Origin: an uncultured Neomegalonema sp.
Lineage (GTDB): Bacteria > Pseudomonadota > Alphaproteobacteria > Rhodobacterales > Rhodobacteraceae
Direction of reading: 5' to 3'
Length of the DNA: 36,008 nt
NCBI GenBank assembly: GCA_937958625.1
Contig: CALGNO010000255.1
Coordinates: 1-36,008, forward strand
This document shows positions 26,476-35,185 of this stretch, piece after piece. The position numbers and the translations under genes are program-made. Position 1 is the first letter of the stretch. Every line of letters starts with the position of its first letter. The notes below the pieces were generated by a model. It was given only the letters and a program-made list of their open reading frames with translations. It searched no databases and had not been told where the DNA came from.

Positions 26476-27344
26476 ATCCGTTGGAGGCTCCCGGCGTTGC
26501 CGTCGATATCGACGGCCTGATGGCCCTGCGCCATCTCGCGCGCGAGGGGGAAGCCCCGCTGTCGATGACGGCCTTGCCCGGCGGTGTGGTCTCGCGGAGG
26601 CGCGGGCGGGGGCTTGAGACGGCGGATATTCGCGTGTTTCAGGATGGCGACGACATTCGCCATATCGACCGCAACGCCACCGCGCGCACCGGTACGCCCC
26701 ATGTGCGGACGTTTCAGGACGAGCGCGACCGGACGACGCTGTTGCTTGCCGATTTTCGGACGCCGATGCTGTGGGGCACCCGGCGGGTGTTTCGATCAGT
26801 CGCGGCGGCGGAGCGGCTGTCGCTGGCCGGGTGGCGCGCAATCCGCGAGGGCGGGCGTGTTGGGCTGATTGCCTTTGGCGGGAATCAGCCGGTGATCGTG
26901 CCTGCGCGGGGTCGCGAGCGCGGGATGATCGCCGTGATCGGCGGCATGGCTCGTGCCCATCGTGCGGCGCTGGTGTCGGCGACGGCGGAGCCGCTGGCGA
27001 AGATGCTGGGGATGGCCGAGGAGGTTGTGCCGCGTGGCGCTTCGGTTTGCCTCGCGAGCAGTCTTGATGATCCCGGCGAGGGGCTGGAACTGGCCGCGAC
27101 CTCGCTGGCGCACCGGGCTGAGTTGACGGTGCTGCGCATCCGCGATGCGTTCGAGTGCCAGCCGCAACCCGGCTCCTATCCGTTCGAGACAGTGACCGGG
27201 CGTCGCGGCGTCGGTCTGGTTGGTCAGGCCGAGGCGGCGGAGGATGCCTTGTCTGAACGCCTGCGCGGGCTTGGGGTTACAGTGGTCGACATTGATGCCT
27301 CGCAGGCACCGGATTTGGCGAAGGAGGGTCGCTTTGGCGGATGA
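26472..27344 (+). CDS. DUF58 domain protein (Bat operon)
   Basis: A 290-residue protein of the DUF58 family, constant partner of MoxR ATPases. The marker region reads RRRGRGLETADIRVFQDGDDIRHIDRNATARTG, the equivalent of the family's 'G-x-E-F-x-x-x-R-x-Y-x-x-G-D-D-x-R-x-I-D-W' motif, followed by HVRTFQDERDRTTLLLADF, which begins a VWA-like fold. Membrane segments are lacking, so it is probably cytoplasmic. It starts with GTG at 26472, overlapping the moxR stop by four bases (GTGA), a sign of translational coupling. The substrate is unknown. Confidence 0.88.
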   Translation: MNPLEAPGVAVDIDGLMALRHLAREGEAPLSMTALPGGVVSRRRGRGLETADIRVFQDGDDIRHIDRNATARTGTPHVRTFQDERDRTTLLLADFRTPMLWGTRRVFRSVAAAERLSLAGWRAIREGGRVGLIAFGGNQPVIVPARGRERGMIAVIGGMARAHRAALVSATAEPLAKMLGMAEEVVPRGASVCLASSLDDPGEGLELAATSLAHRAELTVLRIRDAFECQPQPGSYPFETVTGRRGVGLVGQAEAAEDALSERLRGLGVTVVDIDASQAPDLAKEGRFGG

Positions 27345-27768
27345 CCGGCTTGCCGAGTTGCGCGACTTGCATTCGCCGCCGATGGACCTGTCCGCAATGG
27401 TGGCCGAGGCGCTGGCGGCGCTGGCGATCGGGTTGGTGCTTGCATGGGCGATTGCCGGTGTGATCCGGGCCTTGACCGCCCGCCGTATCCCGCCCGCTAC
27501 GCGGGCATTGCGACGACTGGATGAGGTGGGCGCGCAGGCCGGGGCCGAGGGCTTGGCGGCACGGGCGGCGATCCTTCAGGACTATGCCGCCGGGCTGGAC
27601 GGCGAGGGCGATGACTGGCTTGGGCGGCTCGATGCGCATTTTGCTGGGCTGTTCTCTGACGGGGCCGGGAAGGGGCTGCGCGAGGCGCTCTATCGTCCGG
27701 GCGCGCGTTTTGATCTCGGGCGTTTCGATGCTGACCTGCGCGCGGCGCTCGGTCGGGCCGCGAGATAG
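27334..27768 (+). CDS. DUF4381-like single-pass membrane protein (Bat operon)
   Basis: A 144-residue protein. It opens ADDRLAELRDLHSPPMDL, has a membrane helix at about residues 23-46 (VAEALAALAIGLVLAWAIAGVI), then an alpha-helical cytoplasmic or periplasmic domain. The LRDLHxP opening plus one helix, in this position between DUF58 and the first VWA gene, fits the DUF4381 family. It starts with TTG at 27334: AAGGAGGG lies five bases upstream, and the frame overlaps the DUF58 end by 11 bases. Starts further upstream in this frame are shadows of the DUF58 gene. It is eight bases from the VWA gene. Confidence 0.8.
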   Translation: MADDRLAELRDLHSPPMDLSAMVAEALAALAIGLVLAWAIAGVIRALTARRIPPATRALRRLDEVGAQAGAEGLAARAAILQDYAAGLDGEGDDWLGRLDAHFAGLFSDGAGKGLREALYRPGARFDLGRFDADLRAALGRAAR

Positions 27769-27776
27769 GGGCGTCG

Positions 27777-28733
27777 ATGATTAGTCTTGCGTCGCCTTGG
27801 GCTTTGCTGCTCTTCCCGCTCCCCCTGCTGGTGATGCGTCTGTTGCCGCCGGTACGGGCGCTGGGCAATGCGCTGGTGGTGCCGGGGACCGTGTCGCGGC
27901 GACTTGCGGGGGATGAGACGGGGCGCTCGCTCTTGCGGCTCTGGGCTGTGCCGACGCTGTTGTGGGTTTCGCTCGTGGTCGGTTTGGCGGGGCCGCGCGT
28001 GGTGGTGCCTTCGCTTGCGGCGCCTGTGTCGGGGCGTGAGATCGTTCTGGCGATTGATCTGTCCGGCAGCATGGTGACGCCGGATTTTGAGTTGAACGGT
28101 GCGAAGGCTCCCCGTGTCGACGTGGTGAAAGAGGTCGCGAGTTCCTTTGTCCGGGGGCGCAAGGGTGACCGGCTTGCCCTCGTCCTGTTCGGGTCGGATG
28201 CTTATTTTGCGACGCCCCAGACCTATGATGTCGAGGCGGTGGCCTCGGCCATCGAAGAGGCGGTGATCGGCATATCGGGTCGCGCCACCGGTATCAGTGG
28301 TGCGCTTGGCCTTGCCTTGCGCAGGCTGGACGAGACCGAGGCGCGGTCGAAGGTGGTGATCCTGCTCTCCGATGGCGTCAACAATTCCGGCGCAGTGCGG
28401 CCCCGGGACGCGGCGCAGTTGGCGGCAGAACTAGGCGTGCGGGTTCACACCATCGCCCTCGGTCCCGATGATTATGCCGAGGGGACGCGGGTGCAGCAGG
28501 GCGGTGTTGATACCCAGACTTTGCGGGCGATTGCCCGGATCAGTGGCGGGGAGTCCTTCCGGGTCAAGACGACCGAAGACCTGCGCCGGGTCGCTGAAGA
28601 AATCGACCGGCTGGAGACCGACGCCCGCGACGGGCCGGCGGCGGAGCATTATCGCGACCTGTGGGTATGGCCCGGATTGCTGGCCTTTGTTCTCGCGCTG
28701 GTCCTGTTGCTGGACCGGAGGCGGGTGGCATGA
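27777..28733 (+). CDS. batA: BatA-like VWA domain membrane protein
   Basis: A 318-residue protein with two N-terminal membrane helices (about 6-23 and 56-75), a VWA domain with an intact MIDAS motif D-L-S-G-S (Asp94, Ser96, Ser98) and later VVILLSDGVNNSG, and a C-terminal helix (WVWPGLLAFVLALVLLL). This is the BatA/BatB topology: a periplasm- or cytoplasm-exposed VWA domain held between membrane helices. Bat proteins were linked to aerotolerance in Bacteroides; here the role is inferred to be envelope stress or complex assembly with the MoxR ATPase. Its stop overlaps the next VWA gene by four bases. Confidence 0.88.
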   Translation: MISLASPWALLLFPLPLLVMRLLPPVRALGNALVVPGTVSRRLAGDETGRSLLRLWAVPTLLWVSLVVGLAGPRVVVPSLAAPVSGREIVLAIDLSGSMVTPDFELNGAKAPRVDVVKEVASSFVRGRKGDRLALVLFGSDAYFATPQTYDVEAVASAIEEAVIGISGRATGISGALGLALRRLDETEARSKVVILLSDGVNNSGAVRPRDAAQLAAELGVRVHTIALGPDDYAEGTRVQQGGVDTQTLRAIARISGGESFRVKTTEDLRRVAEEIDRLETDARDGPAAEHYRDLWVWPGLLAFVLALVLLLDRRRVA

Positions 28734-29641
28734 CGCTCTGGGGGTTCGAGTTGTTGCGGCCTGTCTGGGCGTTGGCGATTCCGGCGGTTCTGTTGCTGGG
28801 CCTGTTGTTCTCGCGCAGGCAGGCGGTGCTGGGGGCGTGGGACCGCGCGGTGGACGGGCCGTTGATGGCGGCGCTGGACCGGCTTGGAAAGGTGTCGCGG
28901 GGGGCGCGGCAGACTCTGTGGCTGCCGCCCTTGGTCGCGGCGCTGACCGCGCTGGCGCTGGTTGGACCGGCGAAGGATCGGTTTGACGGGACTGCCTTTC
29001 GTAATCTCGATGGGGTCGTGATCGTGATGGACCTGTCGCGCTCGATGGTCGAGGGCGGGCGGTTCGCCGATGCGGTTACGGTCGCGCGGCTGGTCGCGGA
29101 TAGCGTTGGTTCGCGGCAAGTGGCGCTGGTCGTCTATGGCGGTGATGCCTATCTGGCGAGCGCGTTCACTTCGGATGCGGCGGCGCTGGGCCAGACGATT
29201 GCGTTTCTGGATGGCGAGACGATGCCCGACCCCGGTTCACGGCCCGAGCGCGCGCTGGCACTGGCGCGAAAGATCACCATCGATGCGGAGATCGTGCTGG
29301 GCGATATTGTGCTGATTACCGATGGCGACGGGATCAACGCCGAGACCCGTGCGGGGGCGGCGCGGCTTGCGGAGATCGGGGCACCGCTCTCCACCGTCTA
29401 TGTGCCCTCGCAACAGGGCGAGGGGCGGAGCCGCGCGGAGGTCGATGGGCTGGCCGAAGCGGGGGGCGGGGCGCGGGGCGACCTGCTCGATCCGTTCCCG
29501 GTAACCCGCGCCCTCGATCAAGGGATGCAGCGGCGGCTGGAGGCGATGGATCAGGCGGCGCAGATGCGGCGCGATTACGGGCGCTGGCTGCTGATTCTCG
29601 CGATGGTGCCCGCGCTGTTGCTGTTCAGGAGGGTGGCATGA
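28730..29641 (+). CDS. batB: BatB-like VWA domain membrane protein
   Basis: A 303-residue second VWA protein with helices at about 12-27 and 64-80 and a C-terminal helix (WLLILAMVPALLLF). The MIDAS motif is D-L-S-R-S (Asp101, Ser103, Ser105) and IVLITDGDGINAETRAG follows. It starts with ATG at 28730, overlapping the batA stop (ATGA), with GGAGGCGGG upstream. It is the paralogue and probable partner of the preceding VWA protein; the conserved MIDAS suggests both bind a metal and ligand. Confidence 0.87.
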   Translation: MTLWGFELLRPVWALAIPAVLLLGLLFSRRQAVLGAWDRAVDGPLMAALDRLGKVSRGARQTLWLPPLVAALTALALVGPAKDRFDGTAFRNLDGVVIVMDLSRSMVEGGRFADAVTVARLVADSVGSRQVALVVYGGDAYLASAFTSDAAALGQTIAFLDGETMPDPGSRPERALALARKITIDAEIVLGDIVLITDGDGINAETRAGAARLAEIGAPLSTVYVPSQQGEGRSRAEVDGLAEAGGGARGDLLDPFPVTRALDQGMQRRLEAMDQAAQMRRDYGRWLLILAMVPALLLFRRVA

Positions 29642-30336
29642 GGCGGTGGCTTGTTCCGGCGCTGGCCCTCGGGGCGGCATTGGGGGCGGTGCTGACCGGC
29701 GGGGCCGAGCCGTTTGGCCGCCTCGCCCTGCGTGTTTACGCGCCGGGACTTGCCGAGCCAATGGTCGCTGACCCCGCGTTGAAGGGACTGGCACTGGCGC
29801 GGCAAGGCCGTCACGGGGAGGCTGCGGATGCCTTTGCCGGGGCGGGACCGAATGAGACGTATAATCGCGCGACGGCCCACGCCCTCAATGGCGATTTTGC
29901 CGAGGCGCTGCTGTCCTATGATGATTTGCTGGTGCGCGAGCCGGATCATGCCGACGCGATTGCCAATTTCCGGCTGATCGCATCGGTCTATGGCGGCACG
30001 AAGCTGGATCTGTCGCGCATGGACCTGTTGATCGAGGAGCAGGGCGACGGCCCGATCATCGAGGGGCCGGAGGCTCAGGGCGGCGGGCGCGCGATGGGCA
30101 CGGGGGCAGACTCCGATGGGCTGGCTACCGACATCTTCGCGCCGAATATCACCGTCGAGGCGGGCCTGCGCCGAACCTCGCGCATCTTCGATGACAAGTT
30201 TATTGACGCAAATGCCGAGTGGCTGACGACGATGCTCGATCAACCCGGCCTGTTCCTGTCCGAGCGTCTGAAGGCCGAACAGAAACGACGCCAAGAGCTT
30301 GGTATCGGTGTCGAGACAGAGGAGGGGGCGTGGTGA
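29638..30336 (+). CDS. TPR-repeat protein (BatC-like)
   Basis: A 232-residue protein with an N-terminal signal or anchor helix (WLVPALALGAALGAVLTGGA) and about two tetratricopeptide repeats at residues 45-115 (LKGLALARQGRHGEAADAFAGAG, then YNRATAHALNGDFAEALLSYDDLLVREPDHADAIANF). The C-terminal half is low-complexity and acidic, then a helix-rich tail. In Bat operons a TPR protein follows batB and is thought to scaffold the complex. The start overlaps the batB stop by four bases (ATGA) and has AGGAGG upstream. Confidence 0.85.
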   Translation: MRRWLVPALALGAALGAVLTGGAEPFGRLALRVYAPGLAEPMVADPALKGLALARQGRHGEAADAFAGAGPNETYNRATAHALNGDFAEALLSYDDLLVREPDHADAIANFRLIASVYGGTKLDLSRMDLLIEEQGDGPIIEGPEAQGGGRAMGTGADSDGLATDIFAPNITVEAGLRRTSRIFDDKFIDANAEWLTTMLDQPGLFLSERLKAEQKRRQELGIGVETEEGAW

Positions 30337-31631
30337 TGACGCGGGTATTCAGGGCGCTTCGATTGCTGTGTCTGACACTGCTCGCCTGCGTCACGGCGGC
30401 GGTTGCAGTGGCCCAGAGCGTCGATCCTGCGGACATGACCCTCAGCATCACCTTCGAAGAAATGGAGGCTGATCCCTTTGTCGGCGAGATGGTTCTGCTG
30501 ACGATTACGGGGGCTTATAAGGTTCCGATTGCGCGGGAAAACCTGATCCAGCCGTCGCTGGACGGGTTCGACTGGATGCAACTGGGTGAGGACAGGTGGA
30601 CCGAGGATACCACCCGAGGCCGAAAGATCGTGCAGTTCGAGCGGGTCATCGCCCTTTTTCCGAACCGGCCCGGCGATATCGAGGTCGCGCCGTTCATCCA
30701 TCGCCTTGAACTCTGGACGAATGATGGCCGTCGCTTTGACCACGATGTCACCTCAGACGCCATCGACCTGACCGCGCAGCCGGAACCCGAAACCGAGGGC
30801 TGGTGGCTGCCCGCGCGGGATATCACAATCGACGATGCCTGGAGCAATCCGCCGGACAAGCTTGGCGAGGGCGAGGGCGTGCTGCGGGTGATTGCGGTCA
30901 CGATCAAGGGCATCCGGCCCGAACAGATGCCGGTGATGCCGGAACTCGGGGCCGCGGGGGCGTATGTCTTTGCTCATCCCGAGCACCGCATCACGCGCCT
31001 TTATCCCAGCGGTCCGGTGACACGCGCATTCTGGCGCTGGACGATCCGGCCCGAGCATCCGCCCTCGGCCTATCTCAAACCGATCCGGGTGCCGTATTTC
31101 GACACGGTGACGCGGGAGCATAAAGTCATCGAGATTGCCGCCCAGCGCATCGCCATGACCGAGGAGGCCGTGGCGGCGTTTCTGGCGGAGGCCGACGCGG
31201 AATCGGTCGATGCAATGGAAGAGGCGCGTAGCGGCGGCGATCCGGTCTATCTGCGCTATGCCGGACTGGCCGCGCCGCTGACCCTTGGCCTCGGGTTGTT
31301 TGGGGGGCTGGCGTTTCTGATGTCGGGTTCCCATCGCCGGAGGTGGCGTGGGTTTGGGCCGTTGGTCGCGCGCCTGAAGCGTGATCCTGATCGGCGGATG
31401 CTTGCCCGCGCTACGAAGGCCGGGGATGTGGCGGGGGCCAGGGCGGCGGCGGTGCGACTGATTGAGCGTCAGGGCGGGACTGAGGGTCGTGCAGCGCTCG
31501 CCCGACTTGATCGCGATCTGTTTGCCGTCAAGTCAGCAGTGCCGGACTTGCGACGGTTCCGCCGCGATGTTCTCCGCGCCGTCGCGAGGGGCCGGAGTGG
31601 CCGTGAAGACGAAAGCGGCGTGTCGCGCTGA
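30336..31631 (+). CDS. BatD-like membrane protein
   Basis: A 431-residue protein with a cleavable-type signal peptide (RALRLLCLTLLACVTAAVAVAQS), a long beta-rich periplasmic part (MTLSITFEEMEADPFVGEMVLLTIT, FVERVIALFPNRPGDIEVAPF-like segments) and one membrane helix at about 313-335 (AGLAAPLTLGLGLFGGLAFLMSG), then a basic helical cytoplasmic tail. This layout and last place in the operon match BatD (BatD/oxygen-tolerance family). Start ATG 30336 shares one base with the preceding stop (TGATG) and has GGAGGG upstream. It converges on coaA with a palindrome-rich 128-base gap between. Confidence 0.84.
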   Translation: MTRVFRALRLLCLTLLACVTAAVAVAQSVDPADMTLSITFEEMEADPFVGEMVLLTITGAYKVPIARENLIQPSLDGFDWMQLGEDRWTEDTTRGRKIVQFERVIALFPNRPGDIEVAPFIHRLELWTNDGRRFDHDVTSDAIDLTAQPEPETEGWWLPARDITIDDAWSNPPDKLGEGEGVLRVIAVTIKGIRPEQMPVMPELGAAGAYVFAHPEHRITRLYPSGPVTRAFWRWTIRPEHPPSAYLKPIRVPYFDTVTREHKVIEIAAQRIAMTEEAVAAFLAEADAESVDAMEEARSGGDPVYLRYAGLAAPLTLGLGLFGGLAFLMSGSHRRRWRGFGPLVARLKRDPDRRMLARATKAGDVAGARAAAVRLIERQGGTEGRAALARLDRDLFAVKSAVPDLRRFRRDVLRAVARGRSGREDESGVSR

Positions 31632-31666
31632 TGCGGGGATATCTCGAAAACGATATGAATCGGTCA

Positions 31667-31731
31667 CCCTCGGGCTTGACCCGAGGGTCTCTGGCTGGAC
31701 TGCGAGAGATGCTCGCGTCACGCGCGAGCAT
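31667..31731. repeat. Two adjacent palindromes between batD and coaA
   Basis: The first (31667-31687) pairs CCCTCGGG with CCCGAGGG around CTTGA, the common alphaproteobacterial 'CGGGCTTGACCCG' intergenic palindrome. The second (31709-31731) pairs ATGCTCGCG with CGCGAGCAT around TCACG. They lie between convergent genes, so they may also terminate or protect both transcripts, though neither is followed by a clear T-run. Confidence 0.7.
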
Positions 31732-31759
31732 GACTGATCCACTAAGCGATCAGGGCGCT

Positions 31760-32734
31760 CTAGAGCTTTCGCAGGGCGACCTCGGCGATCTTGTGGTCTC
31801 GCTGTTTGCGCATGACGAGGTCGGCGCGGGGGCGCGTGGGCAGGATCGTATTGCGCAGATTCACGAGATTGATCTCTCGCCACAGCTTTTCTGCCGTGTC
31901 CAACGCTTCGTCGTCCGATAGCGATGCATAGCGATGGAAGAACGATTTTGGATCGGTGAAGGCTGTTTTACGCAGGCTCATGAAACGCGAGATATACCAG
32001 CTGCGTAAATCGTCTTCGTCGGCATCGATATAGACCGAGAAATCGAAGAAATCCGATACCACCGGCACCGCCTTGCCATCGAGGGGCAGGGCGCGGGCTT
32101 GCAGCACGTTGATCCCTTCGAAAATCAGCACATCCGGCTGATCGACCGTCTGATACTTGCCCGCCAGAACATCATAGGTCAGGTGCGAATAAAGCGGTGC
32201 TTTTACCCGTGGTTTGCCGGATTTAATGTCCGACAAAAAGTGCAGGATCGAGCCGACATCATAGCTTTCGGGAAAGCCCTTGCGTTGCATCAACCCGCGC
32301 TTTTCCAGCTCTGCATTGGGTCGTAGAAAACCATCTGTCGTGACCAGATCGACCTTCGGCAAGCCGAGCGAGCGGGCCAGCAAGGCGTGCAGCAGGCGCG
32401 CGGTGGTTGATTTTCCAACCGCGACCGACCCGGCAATCCCGATGATGAACGGCACCTTGCGACCGGTAAGGCTCAGGAACCGGGCGCGCTGGTCGAAGAG
32501 TTTCTGGCTGGCCTCGACATGGGTGGTCAGCAGGCGCGTGATCGACAGATAGATGCGCTGCACTTCGCCCAGATCGACATCATCGCCAAGGGAGCGCAGG
32601 CGCTCGACGTCTTCATCATTGAGGGTGAGCGGCGTGTCGGCGCGAAATTTCGTCCATTCCTGTGCGGAAAACCGGCGGAAGGGCGAGACGCGGCCCCGGC
32701 GGTTATCAAGGCCGCTCCAGAAATCATCGCTCAT
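31760..32734 (-). CDS. coaA: Type I pantothenate kinase
   Basis: A 324-residue P-loop kinase that phosphorylates pantothenate, the first and regulated step of coenzyme A synthesis. The P-loop is [12 protein letters not shown] (residues 99-110). Other hallmarks are [16 protein letters not shown], the [24 protein letters not shown] segment, [11 protein letters not shown] and [12 protein letters not shown], then [14 protein letters not shown]. Its ATG overlaps the ribF stop by four bases (ATGA), so the two cofactor genes are translationally coupled. Confidence 0.96.
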   Translation of the reverse strand: MSDDFWSGLDNRRGRVSPFRRFSAQEWTKFRADTPLTLNDEDVERLRSLGDDVDLGEVQRIYLSITRLLTTHVEASQKLFDQRARFLSLTGRKVPFIIGIAGSVAVGKSTTARLLHALLARSLGLPKVDLVTTDGFLRPNAELEKRGLMQRKGFPESYDVGSILHFLSDIKSGKPRVKAPLYSHLTYDVLAGKYQTVDQPDVLIFEGINVLQARALPLDGKAVPVVSDFFDFSVYIDADEDDLRSWYISRFMSLRKTAFTDPKSFFHRYASLSDDEALDTAEKLWREINLVNLRNTILPTRPRADLVMRKQRDHKIAEVALRKL

Positions 32735-33651
32735 TGCGCCGCCGCCCGTGCCGCCTCGACATCAAGGGCGATTTGCGTCTTCAGGGCGTCCAGCCCGTCG
32801 AACCGGCGTTCGGGGCGAATGAATTGCTCCAAGGCGACGGTGACGGTCTCGCCATAGATGTCACGGTCGAAATCGAACAGATGCGCCTCGAGAATCGGCA
32901 CGGTCTTATCGAAGGTCGGGCGCATTCCGAGATTGGCGACCCCGCGCACGGCGCTGCCATCCGCAAAAGTCGCGGTGGTCGCGTAAACGCCGAAAGCGGG
33001 CACCAGAATACCATCGAGGGACAGATTCGCCGTCGGGAACCCGATGGTCCGCCCACGCTTGTCGCCCTCCAGTATCGGGCCGTGAATCAAATGGGGCGTG
33101 CCGAGGATCGCGGCGGCATCTTCGGGGCGGCCCTCGCGCAATGCCTGACGCGCGGCGGAGGAGGACACCGTGCCACCGCTTTCGTCGAACACTTCATCGA
33201 GTGCGGCGGTGCGCATATCGAACCGCTCGCCAAGGCTTTGCATCACCGCCGCATCGCCGCCGCGCTTCGTGCCAAAGCGGAAATCGCCGCCGGTGGTCAC
33301 GCCGCTGACACCAAGGCCGTTGACCAGCACTGTCTCGACGAACGCATCGGGCGTCATGGCAGCCAGCGCAGCGTCGAAGTTCAGGACGTAGAGGAAATCA
33401 ACACCCAGCGCCTCAATCCGCGCGGCCTTTACCGGCAAGGGCGTCAGGATGAACGGGTCGGCATCGGGCTGAAAGAACCGGCGCGGGTGCGGATCGAAGG
33501 TGACGACGCCCGTGGGCGCACCGGGCACCAGCGCCTTTGCGGCGGCGATGACCGCGCCGTGGCCGCGATGAACCCCGTCAAAGTTACCAAGCGCGACACT
33601 CGCGCCGCGCTGGCCCTGGCTCAGCCCGTCATATCCGTGGATGATCTGCAA
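32731..33651 (-). CDS. ribF: Bifunctional riboflavin kinase/FAD synthetase
   Basis: A 306-residue enzyme making FMN and then FAD from riboflavin. The N-terminal nucleotidyltransferase domain has [11 protein letters not shown] (residues 21-31), [10 protein letters not shown] and [12 protein letters not shown]. The C-terminal flavokinase domain has [26 protein letters not shown] and [16 protein letters not shown]. It lies 15 bases after the MaoC gene, in the minus-strand group HAD-maoC-ribF-coaA. In many alphaproteobacteria ileS and lspA follow ribF; here coaA does. Confidence 0.96.
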   Translation of the reverse strand: MQIIHGYDGLSQGQRGASVALGNFDGVHRGHGAVIAAAKALVPGAPTGVVTFDPHPRRFFQPDADPFILTPLPVKAARIEALGVDFLYVLNFDAALAAMTPDAFVETVLVNGLGVSGVTTGGDFRFGTKRGGDAAVMQSLGERFDMRTAALDEVFDESGGTVSSSAARQALREGRPEDAAAILGTPHLIHGPILEGDKRGRTIGFPTANLSLDGILVPAFGVYATTATFADGSAVRGVANLGMRPTFDKTVPILEAHLFDFDRDIYGETVTVALEQFIRPERRFDGLDALKTQIALDVEAARAAAQ

Positions 33652-33666
33652 GGCCTGTCCCGGCGT

Positions 33667-34089
33667 TCAGTGGTCCCTCGAAGGGGCAAGCACATTCGCC
33701 TCGCCCTCCAGCACCACGGTATCCCCGACGCGGCAGATGCAATCAAGCACGATCCGGCTTTTTTCGCGATGAACGTCGCGGACGGTGCAGATCACGTCCA
33801 CCCGATCCCCCGGACGCACGGGCGCGCGGAACTTGAGAGTCTGGCCCAGATAGACGGCGCCGTGGCCGGGCAGTTGCTCGCCGATGACCGCCGAAATCAG
33901 GCTGGCGGTCAGGATGCCATGGGCGATGCGGCCCTTGAAGACGGTGCCCTCGGCGTGGACTTCATCAAAGTGCAGCGGGTTGCGGTCGCCGCTGGCCACG
34001 GCGAATGCCTCGATCTCGGCATCGGTGATAATGCGCGACAACCCGCGTTCCACGCCGGGGGCGAGGTCTTCGATGTAGAGCGTGCTCAT
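33667..34089 (-). CDS. MaoC-family (R)-specific enoyl-CoA hydratase-like dehydratase
   Basis: A 140-residue hotdog-fold protein. The MaoC/PhaJ catalytic motif is complete: ASGDRNPLHFDEVHAEGTVFKGRIAHG, with Asp35 and His40 as the expected catalytic pair. Such enzymes hydrate or dehydrate short enoyl-CoA; the substrate is not predictable. Strong ribosome-binding site (GGAGG) before the ATG at 34089. The neighbouring HAD gene is 92 bases upstream with an AT-rich gap, suggesting its own promoter there; ribF is 15 bases downstream. Confidence 0.92.
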   Translation of the reverse strand: MSTLYIEDLAPGVERGLSRIITDAEIEAFAVASGDRNPLHFDEVHAEGTVFKGRIAHGILTASLISAVIGEQLPGHGAVYLGQTLKFRAPVRPGDRVDVICTVRDVHREKSRIVLDCICRVGDTVVLEGEANVLAPSRDH

Positions 34090-34181
34090 GGCGGTCCTCC
34101 GAGGCTTTACGCAATAATCTTGCGATACCTAGCATAATTCGGACCTTTAATGTCTTAATGCCGCAAAAGACAGTGTTTTGT

Positions 34182-35042
34182 TCAGGCGAGCATCGCGATG
34201 GTATAGGTCGGGTCCGCCGCATGGGTTTCGCAATAGGCGCGCAGGGCATCGGGCATCACGGCACCGCTGGTATCCAGCAGCTCGGCAGCCTCCAGCCCCC
34301 CGGCAATGAACAGCGTGTCGATGCCATGCTGCATCCCGCCCAGCACGTCGGTCGCGGGGCCGTCGCCGATGGCGAGGATGCGGGCGCGGTCGAGCGGCTT
34401 TCCGGCCAGCTCCGCCAGCTTTGCCTCCGCCATTTCGTAAATCGGCAGATGGGGCTTGCCGTAGAGATGCACGGTGCCCCCGGCGGCGACATAGGCTTCG
34501 GCGAGGGCACCGGCGCAATAGATGCGGCGCTCTCCCCGGTCCACGATCACATCGGGGTTGGCGCAGACCATTGGCAGGCCGAGCGCGACGCCTTGGGCGA
34601 TGCGATCCGTGTAATCGTCGGGCGATTCGACCTCGTCATTGTCGAGGCCGGAACACAGGATGAAATCGGCCTCGGCCATGGATACGCGCGTGATCTCGAA
34701 ATCGGCGAACAGGTCTTCGTCGCGGGGCGGGCCGATGTGATGGCACTTGGCCCCGAAAGCGCCCCGGCGCATCCCCTCGATGGTGGCATCGCCCGAGGTG
34801 ACGATGGTGTCATGGGTGTCGGTGGGCGCGCCCATCCGGCCCAGTTGTGCCGCCGTCGAAAAGGCGGGGCGGGGCGCATTGGTGAGCAGGGCGACCAAGC
34901 CGCCGCGCTCGCGATAGGCTCGCAGGGCCGAGACCGCCCCGGCATGGGGCCGCACCCCGTCATGGTAACACCCCCAAAGATCACAGAGCACCGCGTCATA
35001 ACGTTCGGAAATCTCCGCGAGGGAGGCGATGATCTGGGTCAT
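34182..35042 (-). CDS. HAD-superfamily hydrolase, TIGR01459-type
   Basis: A 286-residue HAD phosphatase of the NagD-like type IIA group. The nucleophile motif is LCDLWGCYHDGV (Asp21), with Trp in the place of the usual second Asp, as is normal for the TIGR01459 family (D-x-W-G). Later motifs are LLTNAPRP (motif II), YGKPHLPIYEMA (Lys) and ILAIGDGPATDVLGGMQHGIDTLFIAGG (motif III/IV). Substrate unknown; NagD relatives act on nucleotide or sugar phosphates. The family is often next to ribF in alphaproteobacteria, as here. No strong Shine-Dalgarno precedes the ATG. Confidence 0.9.
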   Translation of the reverse strand: MTQIIASLAEISERYDAVLCDLWGCYHDGVRPHAGAVSALRAYRERGGLVALLTNAPRPAFSTAAQLGRMGAPTDTHDTIVTSGDATIEGMRRGAFGAKCHHIGPPRDEDLFADFEITRVSMAEADFILCSGLDNDEVESPDDYTDRIAQGVALGLPMVCANPDVIVDRGERRIYCAGALAEAYVAAGGTVHLYGKPHLPIYEMAEAKLAELAGKPLDRARILAIGDGPATDVLGGMQHGIDTLFIAGGLEAAELLDTSGAVMPDALRAYCETHAADPTYTIAMLA

Positions 35043-35153
35043 GGGAGGTCTCGGTTAGGGCGGATGCCCGCCTGATACGACGTTGGCGGCGCACAGGCAA
35101 TGGAGGGTGTGTTGCGGGGGTGGGTAATCGCTTGAGACGGTTCACCGTGGCAA

Positions 35154-35185
35154 TATCCTTCGAGACGGGCCTTCGGCCCTCCTGA
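35154..35185. repeat. Third copy of the CCTTCGAGAC intergenic palindrome, apparently cut short
   Basis: ATCCTTCGAGAC, then a GGGCC-TTC-GGCCC stem and TCCT, match the repeat units at 1-96. The expected closing CAGGATG is missing; the IS5-like left end begins instead. See the mobile-element entry. Confidence 0.65.

Noticed and set aside
32662-34137. Plus-strand open frame of about 491 codons across coaA, ribF and maoC
   Set aside because: Antisense to three well-recognised genes; composition typical of a complementary-strand shadow.
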